A stretch of DNA of 64,000 nucleotides from Frigoribacterium sp. CFBP 13712 (GTDB lineage: Bacteria > Actinomycetota > Actinomycetes > Actinomycetales > Microbacteriaceae). The notes under the pieces were generated by a model, which was not told the origin of the DNA, made no database searches, and saw only the letters and a program-made list of their open reading frames with translations. The translations under genes and the position numbers were made by a program. Below are positions 21,270 through 29,067 of the stretch, piece after piece. The stretch lies in the NCBI RefSeq assembly GCF_014842255.1, contig NZ_JACYVH010000001.1, positions 662,475 to 726,474 on the forward strand, written 5' to 3'. The first letter of the stretch is position 1. The number at the start of each line of letters is the position of its first letter.

Positions 21270-22518
21270 GGGGGGCCTCTTCCAAGACGGTGCGAGACAG
21301 GTGCTCGTTGCGGAACCGGCCGTCGGGGTCGACGGCACGGGCGTGCGCGGCGAAGTCGTCGAGTCGCGGGTAGCGCTCACGCAGCGTCGCGCGGTCGAGC
21401 GTAGCCACCTTGCCCCAGTGCGGGCGCGCGTCGAACGGGGCCAGCGCCTCCTCGACGAAGGGCAGCACAGCGAGGACCTCGTCGGCGAGTCGCCGCCAGG
21501 TGAAGTGGAACGCGACGCTGGCGCGACCGCCGCTCGGGCTCAGCCAGGCGTCGTCCGCCGCGATGGTGCGGATCTCGCTGACGAACAGGACGTCGGCGAA
21601 GCGGTGACCGATGGCGCGCAGGGCCTCGACCGCGGCCACGGCGTGCTCTGCGGGCACCAGGTACTCGCTCTGGATCTCCTCCCCCGCGCTCGGGGTGAAG
21701 TCGGCGCGGAAGTGCGGCAGGCGGTCGAGCCAGGGGCCGGGCACCCCGAGCTGAGGCGTGACGGCGTCGGCCGCGGTGTCGGGCAGCATGTGCACGGCGA
21801 CCTCGGCGGGAACGGCGCCGAGGTCGGCGAGATCGAGGCCGACCGGGTCGCCGACGCGGGACTTCGACCACACCTGGTCGACGGAGTCGCCCGTGTAGCG
21901 CGTGAAGAGGCTGACGCTGTAGGCGTTGCCGACCACGTCGTCGAAGCGGTCGAGAGCCGTCCGCCAGGGCAGCGCGGAGTGGACGGTCTGCACGACGTCG
22001 AAGGTCGGCACCGTGTCGAGCACGAGGGCCGTGACGACACCGAGAGCGCCGAGACCGACGACGGAGGCCTCGAAGGCGTCGTCGCCACGTCGGACGACCT
22101 CGAGCGAGCCGTCGGCCCGGACGATCTCGACGGCGGCGACGGAGGCGGACAGGGCCGGGTTGCCGACCCCCGAGCCGTGCGTGCCGGTCTGTACGGCACC
22201 GGCGACCGAGATGTGCGGCAGCGAGGCGAGGTTCGGCAGCGCGCGACCGTGCCGCTGCAGCTCGGCGGCCAGGACGGCGTGGGTCGTACCGGCCCCGACG
22301 CGGACGGTGCCCGCCTCGGCGTCGAGCTCGATCGGCACGTCGAGCCGGTCGAGCGACACGAGCGTGCCGTCGGTGTCGGCGACCCGGTTGAACGAATGCC
22401 GCGAGCCGAGGGCCTTCACCCTGCGGGAGGAGGTGACGACGTCGCTCACCTCGTCGACGGTGGTGGGACGGCGCAGGTCTGTCGTCGAGTACTCGACGTT
22501 GGCGGCCCAGTTGTGCAT
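21262..22518 (-). CDS. aldO: FAD-dependent alditol oxidase (AldO-like)
   Basis: 418 residues, the same length as Streptomyces coelicolor AldO. It oxidises the terminal carbinol of polyols such as xylitol or sorbitol to the aldose, making H2O2. Vanillyl-alcohol-oxidase fold: NWAANVEYSTTDLRRP start, GSRHSFN with His about 41 predicted to hold FAD covalently, NLASLPHISVAGAVQTGTHG, SVSLFTRY, GVPGPWLDRLPHFRADFTPS and RPHWGKV. Co-transcribed with the epimerase by an 8-bp overlap. A GTGAGCGCTCAC palindrome lies 56 bp upstream, suggesting sugar-responsive LacI control. Confidence 0.88.
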   Translation of the reverse strand: MHNWAANVEYSTTDLRRPTTVDEVSDVVTSSRRVKALGSRHSFNRVADTDGTLVSLDRLDVPIELDAEAGTVRVGAGTTHAVLAAELQRHGRALPNLASLPHISVAGAVQTGTHGSGVGNPALSASVAAVEIVRADGSLEVVRRGDDAFEASVVGLGALGVVTALVLDTVPTFDVVQTVHSALPWRTALDRFDDVVGNAYSVSLFTRYTGDSVDQVWSKSRVGDPVGLDLADLGAVPAEVAVHMLPDTAADAVTPQLGVPGPWLDRLPHFRADFTPSAGEEIQSEYLVPAEHAVAAVEALRAIGHRFADVLFVSEIRTIAADDAWLSPSGGRASVAFHFTWRRLADEVLAVLPFVEEALAPFDARPHWGKVATLDRATLRERYPRLDDFAAHARAVDPDGRFRNEHLSRTVLEEAPLD

Positions 22519-22573
22519 CGGGACTCCTTCGGCTCGGTTGCCCGTTCACTCTAGACCTCGACGCCCCCACGGA

Positions 22574-22585
22574 GTGAGCGCTCAC
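22574..22585. promoter_or_regulatory. Second LacI-type operator, upstream of aldO
   Basis: GTGAGCGCTCAC, identical to the core of the palindrome upstream of chvE, is 56 bp ahead of the aldO start codon. Only two full copies were noticed in the window, both upstream of sugar or polyol genes. Confidence 0.65.
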
Positions 22586-22768
22586 ATGCGTGCCCCGCGA
22601 GCGAAGCGACCCGGGGACGACACGCGGCGGACCCCCCGGACTGGGGAGGCGCGACCCCCCTCACTGGGGAGAGGGCGGGCATGGTCCGATCGGCCGTGAG
22701 CGGGTTGTCTGGAACGGGACGCCACGCGAGGGATCGCCGGCGACCGAGACGACCAGGGGACGATCACG

Positions 22769-23197
22769 ATGGACACCGCCGCATCCGGCACGGATCAGCC
22801 GTCCGACGTCGTCCACCGGGCCCCGCGGACCCTCGGGAGGATCCGTTCGGAACGCGCCCCGCGCCTCCGGAGGTCCCCCCGCTTCTACCTCACCTACCTC
22901 GACGCGCCGCAGGCCTCGGACGACCGCTCGGTGGCCGCCGGCAGCTGCCTCGTGCTGCGGTCGATCGGCGGAGACGACCCCCGGCTCGTGGAGGTCCGCC
23001 TGCCCGACGACTCGACCGTGGGCACCGCGCGCCTGCGCCGGGGATCGTCGGTGGGCATCGCGTCGCCCGAGTCGCTCGCCGCCCTGGTCTCGCTCGGTAC
23101 GGTCTTCGTCGACTGGACGTCGCCCGACGGCGTGCGCCGCGCCTCCTGGTTGCGCGTCCCGCCGATCCCCGCCCGGTACCGGGGCCTCGCCGGCTGA
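22769..23197 (+). CDS. Hypothetical protein
   Basis: 142 residues. An Arg-rich N-terminus (PRTLGRIRSERAPRLRRSPR) precedes a beta-rich body (YLTYLDAPQ, GSCLVLRSIGGDDPRLVEVRL, GTVFVDWTSPDGVRRASWLR). No signal peptide or membrane segment; no recognised family. Followed at once by a 37-bp dispersed repeat. Its codon use matches the chromosome. Confidence 0.5.
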   Translation: MDTAASGTDQPSDVVHRAPRTLGRIRSERAPRLRRSPRFYLTYLDAPQASDDRSVAAGSCLVLRSIGGDDPRLVEVRLPDDSTVGTARLRRGSSVGIASPESLAALVSLGTVFVDWTSPDGVRRASWLRVPPIPARYRGLAG

Positions 23198-23208
23198 TCG
23201 CGCACCGC

Positions 23209-23245
23209 CGCAGGCGGTCGGATTCGGCACGCGCGCAGCACCCGG
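23209..23245 (+). repeat. 37-bp dispersed repeat, copy 1
   Basis: It begins CGCAGGCGGTCGGATTCGGC and matches 42485-42521 with two mismatches. It lies just after the stop of the hypothetical gene at 22769-23197. Origin unknown; it may belong to a chromosome-wide extragenic family. Confidence 0.65.
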
Positions 23246-23259
23246 GGCTGTCGGACGCG

Positions 23260-23925
23260 TCAACCGTCGTACGCGACGTGGTGCAGCTCGGCAGCCTGAC
23301 GCTCGTCGTACAGCTTCACGTAGGCCTGGGCGATCATGTCGGGCTCGGCGTCGGGGTGGCCGGCTCCGATGAGGGCGGTGATCCCGACGTGGGCGACGTA
23401 GACGCCCTTCTCGGCGAGTGAGTCGTGGAGGTTCAGAGTCCAGTTCCGAAGACCCGCGGCGGCGATGTTGACGTTGCCGAGGAAGGGCATCGGACTGATC
23501 GACCCGCCCCCGGTGGTGACCAGGACCGTTCCGTTCCCGGCCTCGATCATGTCGGGCAGCACCCATCCGACGGAGGCGAGGGCTCCGCCGAGGTAGAAGT
23601 CGATCTGCGGCTGCAGGTTCTCCATCGTGACGTCGAGGACGTCGACGGGCGCCAGGCTCGGGTCGGCGGGTGAGAACTCGAGGACGTCGATCGGGCCGAG
23701 GGTGCCCTTGATCTCGGTGAGGGCGCTCGTGATCGTCTCGGGGCGGCTGACGTCGGCGGTGAACCCCTGGGCACGGACGCCTTCACTCTCGAGGGTCTTC
23801 GCGAGGGTGTCGAGCTTGGCCTGGTCGCGGGCGACGAGGGCGACGTCGAAGCCCTTCCGCCCGAAGGCGCGAGCGATCTCGAGGCCCAGGCCGGGGCCCG
23901 CTCCGATGATGGTGATGAGAGGCAT
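23260..23925 (-). CDS. SDR-family oxidoreductase lacking the usual YxxxK
   Basis: 221 residues. The Rossmann start ITIIGAGPGLGLEIARAFG (GxxxGxG variant) and DVALVARDQAKLDTL mark an NAD(P)-binding short-chain dehydrogenase. The catalytic region reads VTTGGGSISPMPFLGNVNIA with no Tyr-x-x-x-Lys pair, so classical SDR catalysis is doubtful; such proteins may be redox sensors or use another residue. Divergent from a TetR gene with two operator boxes between them, so it is probably the regulator's main target. Confidence 0.8.
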   Translation of the reverse strand: MPLITIIGAGPGLGLEIARAFGRKGFDVALVARDQAKLDTLAKTLESEGVRAQGFTADVSRPETITSALTEIKGTLGPIDVLEFSPADPSLAPVDVLDVTMENLQPQIDFYLGGALASVGWVLPDMIEAGNGTVLVTTGGGSISPMPFLGNVNIAAAGLRNWTLNLHDSLAEKGVYVAHVGITALIGAGHPDAEPDMIAQAYVKLYDERQAAELHHVAYDG

Positions 23926-23979
23926 GGTGCTTCCTTCCGTGGCCCGTCGGTCGTCGGGGCGTCGTGCTGGTGAGATAAG

Positions 23980-23995
23980 TTGAGGTCGTCCTCAA
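23980..23995. promoter_or_regulatory. TetR operator box 1
   Basis: TTGAGGTCGTCCTCAA is an inverted repeat with 6-bp arms and 4-bp spacer, in the gap between the divergent SDR and TetR genes. It matches box 2 at 24013-24028. Confidence 0.75.
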
Positions 23996-24012
23996 TCAAG
24001 CGCCAGCTTATG

Positions 24013-24028
24013 TTGAGACCACCCTCAA
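24013..24028. promoter_or_regulatory. TetR operator box 2
   Basis: TTGAGACCACCCTCAA shares the TTGAG/CTCAA arms with box 1, and its centre is 33 bp from that of box 1, about three helical turns. Twin boxes suggest co-operative binding by two TetR dimers and control of both divergent genes. Confidence 0.75.
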
Positions 24029-24045
24029 TATCCAGTGGAGTTGCC

Positions 24046-24609
24046 GTGAAAAAGACCCCGGGCCTTCGCCGTGACGCGCAGGCGAACCTCGAGAAGCTGC
24101 ACACGGCTGCCCTCGCGGTGTTCTCGAGCCGCGGGCTGTCCGCGCCGCTGGAGGACATCGCCCGTGAGGCCGGTGTGAGCATCGGGACGCTCTACAACCG
24201 GGTGGGCTCGAGGGAGGCACTGATCGATGCAGTCGTGCCTGCCGTCGCGGGCGAGAAGCTGATGGTCCTGACCGAGAGGACTCTGAGCCAGCAGTCCCCG
24301 CGCGGACAGCTGGAGACGTTCATCTCGGAGATGATCGACCTGCAGCTCAGCGACCCCGTCATGAACGACGCCATGCTCCGGCGATACCCGGACGCCACCG
24401 CACTCATCACCGCCTGCGAGCGATCGACGGCACTCGGGAAGGAACTGGTCGAGAACGCCCACACCGCGGGCGCGCTGTCGGAAGACTTCACCCCCGACGA
24501 CCTCATGGCCGTGCTCTGGATGGCCGGGACGGCGAGCCGCGATCCTGCAGCGCCCGACGGTTGGAGGCGTGTCGTCGATCGTGGTCTTGCTGCGGCCTGG
24601 ACCGACTAG
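24046..24609 (+). CDS. TetR/AcrR family transcriptional regulator
   Basis: 187 residues from GTG 24046 (VKKTPGLRRDAQ), with GTGGAG as ribosome-binding site; the open frame upstream crosses the operators and is unlikely to be translated. The HTH is AALAVFSSRGLSAPLEDIAR then EAGVSIGTLYNRVGSREALI. The C-terminal ligand domain (ERTLSQQSPRGQLETFISEM ...) has the length of the SACE_7040/YxaF-like groups. It should repress itself and the divergent SDR gene through the twin TTGAG-N6-CTCAA boxes. Inducer unknown. Confidence 0.88.
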   Translation: MKKTPGLRRDAQANLEKLHTAALAVFSSRGLSAPLEDIAREAGVSIGTLYNRVGSREALIDAVVPAVAGEKLMVLTERTLSQQSPRGQLETFISEMIDLQLSDPVMNDAMLRRYPDATALITACERSTALGKELVENAHTAGALSEDFTPDDLMAVLWMAGTASRDPAAPDGWRRVVDRGLAAAWTD

Positions 24610-24734
24610 CTCGAGTCAGCAAGGCCCGGCGCCTCATCGAGCCTTCGAAGCGCACATCGACGAAGGCCTCCCTCTGACACTCGTTCCTGCCAAGCTGCCG
24701 GTAACACCCGCCTCCTGTCAGACATGTCATAGGT

Positions 24735-25292
24735 ATGAGACCCCCTTCAGACGACACGCTCCGTGCGAGTCGGTTCCGCGACCTCTACGAGACGACCCAC
24801 GCTGACGTCGTGCGTTTCGTCCACCGACGGGCCGGACCGGAAGTCGCCGACGACGTCGCCCACGAGGCCTTCCTGGTGGCGTGGCGTCGACTCGACGACA
24901 TCCCCGTCGAGCACGGAGCCGCTCGTGCGTGGCTGTTCACCACCGCACGCAACTGCCTCCTGAGCGATCGACGCTGGGCCGCCCGGCGCGACGCGCTGCC
25001 GATCCGCCTGGCGGCCGAGCGTGACGACACCGACACCGAAGCAGTCGACCGTGAAGTCTCGCTCCGACTCGATCTGCAGGCGGCATGGCCGCGACTCCTC
25101 CCCGACCAGCAGGAGGCGCTGTCCCTCGCGATCTGGGACGACCTTTCCTCGGCGGAGGCCGGCCGGGTGCTGGGCATCTCGGCGGCCGCCTACCGGATCA
25201 GACTGCACCGTGCCCGCGGCGCCCTCCGACGTCTGATCGACACCCCCGCCTCCTCGGCGATCTTCCGAACCACGACTGCGACGGAGTCCTGA
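24735..25292 (+). CDS. ECF-type RNA polymerase sigma factor
   Basis: 185 residues. Region 2 (FRDLYETTHADVVRFVHRRA, then VADDVAHEAFLVAWRRLDDI) and region 4 (LPDQQEALSLAIWDDLSSAE, then RVLGISAAAYRIRLHRARGAL) are both complete. It directs RNA polymerase to a small regulon, unknown here. The next gene starts 2 bp after the stop and encodes a single-span membrane protein, probably its regulator or a cell-surface partner. A second sigma/membrane pair faces it from 26.9-28.1 kb. Confidence 0.88.
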   Translation: MRPPSDDTLRASRFRDLYETTHADVVRFVHRRAGPEVADDVAHEAFLVAWRRLDDIPVEHGAARAWLFTTARNCLLSDRRWAARRDALPIRLAAERDDTDTEAVDREVSLRLDLQAAWPRLLPDQQEALSLAIWDDLSSAEAGRVLGISAAAYRIRLHRARGALRRLIDTPASSAIFRTTTATES

Positions 25293-25294
25293 CC

Positions 25295-26140
25295 ATGCAC
25301 GACGACACCCTCTTCCGCACCCTGCGAACCCTGGACGCCGCGCCGCGGCGGACCCCCGACGAGGCATCCCGCCGGCGGGCCGAGGCACGGCTCGAGCAGA
25401 TCCTCGCCGCGAACCCCTCGGGCACGCCCGCTGCTCCCCCGCGCGTCTCCCCGCTCGGACCGACTCCGAAGACCCGATGGCTGGCCCTTTCGGCCGTGGC
25501 CGTCATCGCGATCGGCGCTCTCGTGATCGTGCCGACAGTCACGCGGCCCGACCCCGCCTACGCGTCGTGGACCCCCGTGCCGAGCACCCTCACCGAGGCC
25601 GAGCGCACGATCGCGGTCACCGCCTGCCTCCAATCGGACGGCGGCTTGAAGTCGGCCCGGCCTCTGCTCGCGGAGCGTCGCGGAGAATGGGTCGGCGTCG
25701 TCATCGATGGCGAGATGAACACTGAAGTCCCCGCGACGACGAGCTGCCTGATGCACCTTCCGACCGGAAGCGATCACGCCGAGTCGCTGACGTGGGGAAG
25801 CAGCGGCGGACAGGGCGCCGTACCGATCGGTGGTCAGTTCACCGACGGATCCATCAGTCAATTCGGCGGCGGCGGGCTGTTCGGCCTCTGGGCCCGGCCG
25901 ACGGTGTCGTTCAACGTCGGCGACGTCGGGTCCGACGTCGCCGCGGTGACGATCGTCGATGCCGACGGCCAGACCGTGCAGGCCACGGTCGACGACGGGC
26001 GCTTCGTCGCCTGGTGGCCAGGTCGCGCGTTCGGCGACGAGACTGAGGGCAACGGCGGGCCAGCCCCCTCTCTGACGTACAGCTTGACGATGCGTGACGG
26101 CACCGTCATCGACGACGCCGAGCCGACGCTGCCGCGGTAG
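25295..26140 (+). CDS. Membrane-anchored protein, putative partner of the ECF sigma factor
   Basis: 281 residues from ATG 25295. Cytoplasmic segment of about 65 residues (MHDDTLFRTLRTLDAAPRRT ...), one membrane span (WLALSAVAVIAIGALVIVP), then an exported domain with two Cys (AVTACLQSDG, TTSCLMHL) that could form a disulfide. The topology and gene position match anti-sigma or CU044_5270-like proteins, but no zinc-binding anti-sigma motif is visible. Cotranscribed with the sigma gene; the Shine-Dalgarno ACGGAG lies in the sigma gene's last codons. Confidence 0.7.
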   Translation: MHDDTLFRTLRTLDAAPRRTPDEASRRRAEARLEQILAANPSGTPAAPPRVSPLGPTPKTRWLALSAVAVIAIGALVIVPTVTRPDPAYASWTPVPSTLTEAERTIAVTACLQSDGGLKSARPLLAERRGEWVGVVIDGEMNTEVPATTSCLMHLPTGSDHAESLTWGSSGGQGAVPIGGQFTDGSISQFGGGGLFGLWARPTVSFNVGDVGSDVAAVTIVDADGQTVQATVDDGRFVAWWPGRAFGDETEGNGGPAPSLTYSLTMRDGTVIDDAEPTLPR

Positions 26141-26227
26141 CGAGTCGCAGCTACAGCATCTCCGCCGTGTCCGAGTGCGCCGACGGCGACGCGTCGGAGA
26201 TGCAGGGCGACGGGGAGTGACGCTTGC

Positions 26228-26249
26228 GCGCCGCGCGCTCACGCGGCGC
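26228..26249. terminator. Hairpin between convergent genes
   Basis: GCGCCGCG (26228-26235), a 6-nt loop, and CGCGGCGC (26242-26249). A longer-range pair GCATCTCCG/CGGAGATGC (26156-26164 with 26195-26203) lies just before it. Both sit between the convergent genes ending at 26140 and 26270. Confidence 0.55.
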
Positions 26250-26269
26250 ACGCTCGGGTCACCGGCGCC

Positions 26270-26845
26270 TCAGGGGCGCTCGGGGCCTGGCAGATCCCCC
26301 CAGGCGGTCTTGGTCTTCGTGGTCCGCAGCTCCGGGTAGACCTCGACCATCACGTCCGGGATGACCTCCCACGAATCACGGTCCTCCTCTCGGCGGAAGG
26401 CCTCGAACGCTGCCGCGTGTTCGGGCTCGAGGGAACGGAAGCGGCCCTCGGGATCGCGTGCCACACGCTGAGCTTCGCCCGCTCGGACGAGTTCGGCACG
26501 CTGGGACTCTGGCAACGGACGCAGCGCACCAGCGAGGACGAGCCAGTCGATGACCTCCTGCATGTCGCCACGCGAAGGCCCCCTCCCCTTCGTGTCCTCC
26601 GCGACTCCGCTCGAGGCCCGCGTGGGCGAGACGAGCCACGGGACGACGAAGCTCGGCGAAGCTGCGCCGAGTCCGTTCAGGTCTCGGGCCCTCGCCTCTG
26701 CGAACCAGGCCTCATAGATGAGGCGGCTCTCGCACTGGGCGAACGCGGCGGCCGCGGCAGGCGTGGGCAGCTCCGGGTAGGAGATCGTGGCTGGACCGGT
26801 CGGAGTGGTCGGGCGAGACCGCTGGCTCCATCGGGGCAGCCTCAT
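26270..26845 (-). CDS. Hypothetical protein
   Basis: 191 residues. Mostly helical and charged: AAAAFAQCESRLIYEAWFAE, MQEVIDWLVLAGALRPLPES, then an acidic C-terminus (REEDRDSWEVIPDVMVEVYP). No signal peptide, no membrane span and no known motif. It sits between the two sigma-factor units, so a role in the same response is possible but unproven. Confidence 0.55.
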   Translation of the reverse strand: MRLPRWSQRSRPTTPTGPATISYPELPTPAAAAAFAQCESRLIYEAWFAEARARDLNGLGAASPSFVVPWLVSPTRASSGVAEDTKGRGPSRGDMQEVIDWLVLAGALRPLPESQRAELVRAGEAQRVARDPEGRFRSLEPEHAAAFEAFRREEDRDSWEVIPDVMVEVYPELRTTKTKTAWGDLPGPERP

Positions 26846-26941
26846 CGCAGGGAACTCGCCGTCATGCGCTCACGGTACCGGTCCCCTCACGACGTGCCGA
26901 CTGGCCGTTGCCGAGCTCATCGAGGGCTCGAGGGCTCGACC

Positions 26942-27445
26942 TCATGGAGCGACCGCGGGATCGAGGGCGAGGCGTAGCAGTTCCTTGGCGCGCTGATATC
27001 GGCTCCGTGCGGTCGATGCCGGGATGCCCATGACCTGGGCTGCGTCGGTGATCCTGAAACCATCCCAGTGCACGAGACGGATCAGCTCCGCCATGTCCGG
27101 TTCGAGACGTGAGATCGCGTCCCTGACTTCGAGGTGCTCATCTGCTGGTGGTGCTGTGGTCGACGTGAGGGCGGCGTGCCCGCGGAGGCGATCAGCGAGC
27201 GCCCACCGCCGGTGCACGCCTCGCGCGTGGTTGAGCAGAACGCCGCGGGCGATGCCGAAGAGCCACATCCGAGCCCCCATGGGCTCCTCGGGCAGGTCAT
27301 CGAGGCGGCGCCAGGCGACGACGAATGTCTCGCCCAGCAGGTCCGGCGCGTCGTCAGAATCCGTGCGCCGGCGCAGGTAGGACAGCAGGTCGACCGAGCT
27401 GGCCTCCAGAGCCGACCGCAGGGCGCGCTTGCGGTCGCCGATCAC
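26942..27445 (-). CDS. Second ECF-type RNA polymerase sigma factor
   Basis: 167 residues. Region 2 (SVDLLSYLRRRTDSDDAPDL, then LGETFVVAWRRLDDLPEE) and region 4 (LEPDMAELIRLVHWDGFRIT, then AAQVMGIPASTARSRYQRAK) are present. ATG overlaps the TGA of the upstream membrane-protein gene (ATGA), so it is translated second, the reverse of the order in the 24.7-26.1 kb pair. The two sigma factors share the wording FVVAWRRLDDLP/FLVAWRRLDDIP and probably derive from one ancestral group. Confidence 0.85.
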   Translation of the reverse strand: MIGDRKRALRSALEASSVDLLSYLRRRTDSDDAPDLLGETFVVAWRRLDDLPEEPMGARMWLFGIARGVLLNHARGVHRRWALADRLRGHAALTSTTAPPADEHLEVRDAISRLEPDMAELIRLVHWDGFRITDAAQVMGIPASTARSRYQRAKELLRLALDPAVAP

Positions 27446-28101
27446 GGGGTGACCGTCTCGCAGAGGATCGACTCGTCTGCGGTGTAGTCGTGGCCGCCCT
27501 CGAACATGGCTGCCTCGGCGTTGAGCACGTCGCGGACGGCGTTCGACACGGCCGCGGCGTAGACGTCGTCCTCGGTGGGGCCGGACGCTGTGGCGTGGAC
27601 GTCCTCGAGGTACCCGCCCGGGAGAACGGCGACGTAGGAGATGCTCGTGTCGCGCTGGCGCACTTCCGTGATGGATGCATCGACATCGGCCTGGTCGATG
27701 AGGTCGGAGTCTCGGAGGTGGCGGGCGAAATCGCTGTCGTTCGCCGGGTCGAACCGTGTGACGGCACCGTCGCTGTCGACGCTCTCGATGTCGTAGACGG
27801 CGACCCGCGCCTCGCAGGCGCGACCACTCGGCAGGACGAAGGGATAGGCGAGATCAGGGTCCTGGGCCCACGGCGCCCAGTCGAACACCGAGGCTGCGAC
27901 AGCCGTGCCCGCTCCGCTGACGAGCAGAGCTGCGATGCCCGCGGTCGCGACGACTCGGAGCGGCCGACGCCGAGGCCGCGGGGCAGATCGGGCCTCGATG
28001 GCCATGAGTGCTAGGTCGTGGCGCAGTGCTGGGGAGACGCTCGTCTCCGCGGGTGCACTGTCGGCGAGGAGCACGTCGAGGTGATCGGGGGTGTGGGTCA
28101 T
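27442..28101 (-). CDS. Membrane-anchored protein paired with the second ECF sigma factor
   Basis: 219 residues. N-terminal cytoplasmic stretch (MTHTPDHLDVLLADSAPAET ...), one span near residues 48-70 (VVATAGIAALLVSGAGTAVA), and an exported domain with two Cys (GRACEARV, ESILCETV). Its topology parallels the protein at 25295-26140 although the sequences differ. Probably an anti-sigma-like regulator or sensor; no ZAS motif is seen. First gene of a two-gene operon. Confidence 0.65.
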   Translation of the reverse strand: MTHTPDHLDVLLADSAPAETSVSPALRHDLALMAIEARSAPRPRRRPLRVVATAGIAALLVSGAGTAVAASVFDWAPWAQDPDLAYPFVLPSGRACEARVAVYDIESVDSDGAVTRFDPANDSDFARHLRDSDLIDQADVDASITEVRQRDTSISYVAVLPGGYLEDVHATASGPTEDDVYAAAVSNAVRDVLNAEAAMFEGGHDYTADESILCETVTP

Positions 28102-28271
28102 AGCTCCTCCAAGGTGGGTTCACCCTGTACGTGTCCGGTTCAGGGAGAAATGTCCATACCCGCGGCCCACCTCCTTGCGGCACGTCATGAGATGTTGTCG
28201 AGCGTGCACCAAGCTAGGAGCACGACGGGTGCCGATGACGCCGCCTCCGCACCCTCGAGAAAGACACCGGC

Positions 28272-28919
28272 ATGATCTCGCTGACCGCTGCCTCCGCCAT
28301 GGCCCTCGTCGCCCTGGGCATGGTGCTCACTCCGGGCCCGAACATGATGTACCTCGTCTCGCGCAGCATCAGCCAGGGGCGGCGCGCGGGTCTGGTCTCG
28401 CTCGCCGGTACCGCGGGCGGGTTCGTCGTCTACATGACCATGGCCAACGTCGGCCTCGCCGCAGTGTTCGTCGTCGTCCCGTGGCTTTACACGGCCCTGA
28501 AGATCGCCGGTGCCGCCTACCTGCTCTGGCTGGCCTACAAGACCCTCCGCCCCGGTGGCGCCTCCGTCTTCGACACCCGCGACCTGCCCCGCGACTCCGC
28601 CGCGAAGCTGTTCCGAATGGGACTCGTGACGAATCTGCTGAACCCCAAGGCGGCGATCATGTACCTCGCCCTCATCCCCCAGTTCGTCGACCAGAACGCC
28701 GGCAGCGTCGTCGGCCAGGGCTTCCAGCTCGGGGCCGTCCAGATCGCGGTCAGCCTCGCCGTCAACGCCGGCATCATCGTCGCCGCCGGGTCCATCGCGG
28801 TCTTCCTCCGCCGCCGACCGAGCTGGATGCGATGGCAGCGATGGGCCACCGGAACCCTCCTCGGCGCCGTCGGCGTCAAGCTCGCCCTCGACGCGCCTGC
28901 ACCGGCCACGGCCGGATAG
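28272..28919 (+). CDS. LysE/RhtB family exporter
   Basis: 215 residues, six hydrophobic spans. The family start ALVALGMVLTPGPNMMYLVSR (TPGPN motif), GRRAGLVSLAGTAGGFVVYM and the FRMGLVTNLLNPKAAIMYLA segment are diagnostic. It exports amino acids or related metabolites by proton exchange; substrate unknown. Its TAG stop runs directly into the first copy of the 18-bp boundary repeat, so it forms the left edge of the cassette-like region. Confidence 0.88.
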   Translation: MISLTAASAMALVALGMVLTPGPNMMYLVSRSISQGRRAGLVSLAGTAGGFVVYMTMANVGLAAVFVVVPWLYTALKIAGAAYLLWLAYKTLRPGGASVFDTRDLPRDSAAKLFRMGLVTNLLNPKAAIMYLALIPQFVDQNAGSVVGQGFQLGAVQIAVSLAVNAGIIVAAGSIAVFLRRRPSWMRWQRWATGTLLGAVGVKLALDAPAPATAG

Positions 28920-28936
28920 CGACCCCCTATCGGGCA
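28920..28936 (+). repeat. Boundary repeat copy 1
   Basis: CGACCCCCTATCGGGCA, immediately after the LysE stop codon. First copy of the island family; CCCCT-loop class. Confidence 0.7.
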
Positions 28937-29067
28937 CCTGCACACAGGGCGATTGATCCGACGAAGTGTCATGCGGACAGGGTTGCAGCGGGAAGATGGC
29001 TGACGTCCACGAGCCACGGAACGTGCACGCCATCGCCATTGGCGGCGCGTGTCACTACTCTCTGAGA

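Noticed and set aside
23163-23177. CCGATCCCCGCCCGG as a boundary repeat outside the array
   Set aside because: Right arm absent and it is within the 22769-23197 gene; chance similarity.
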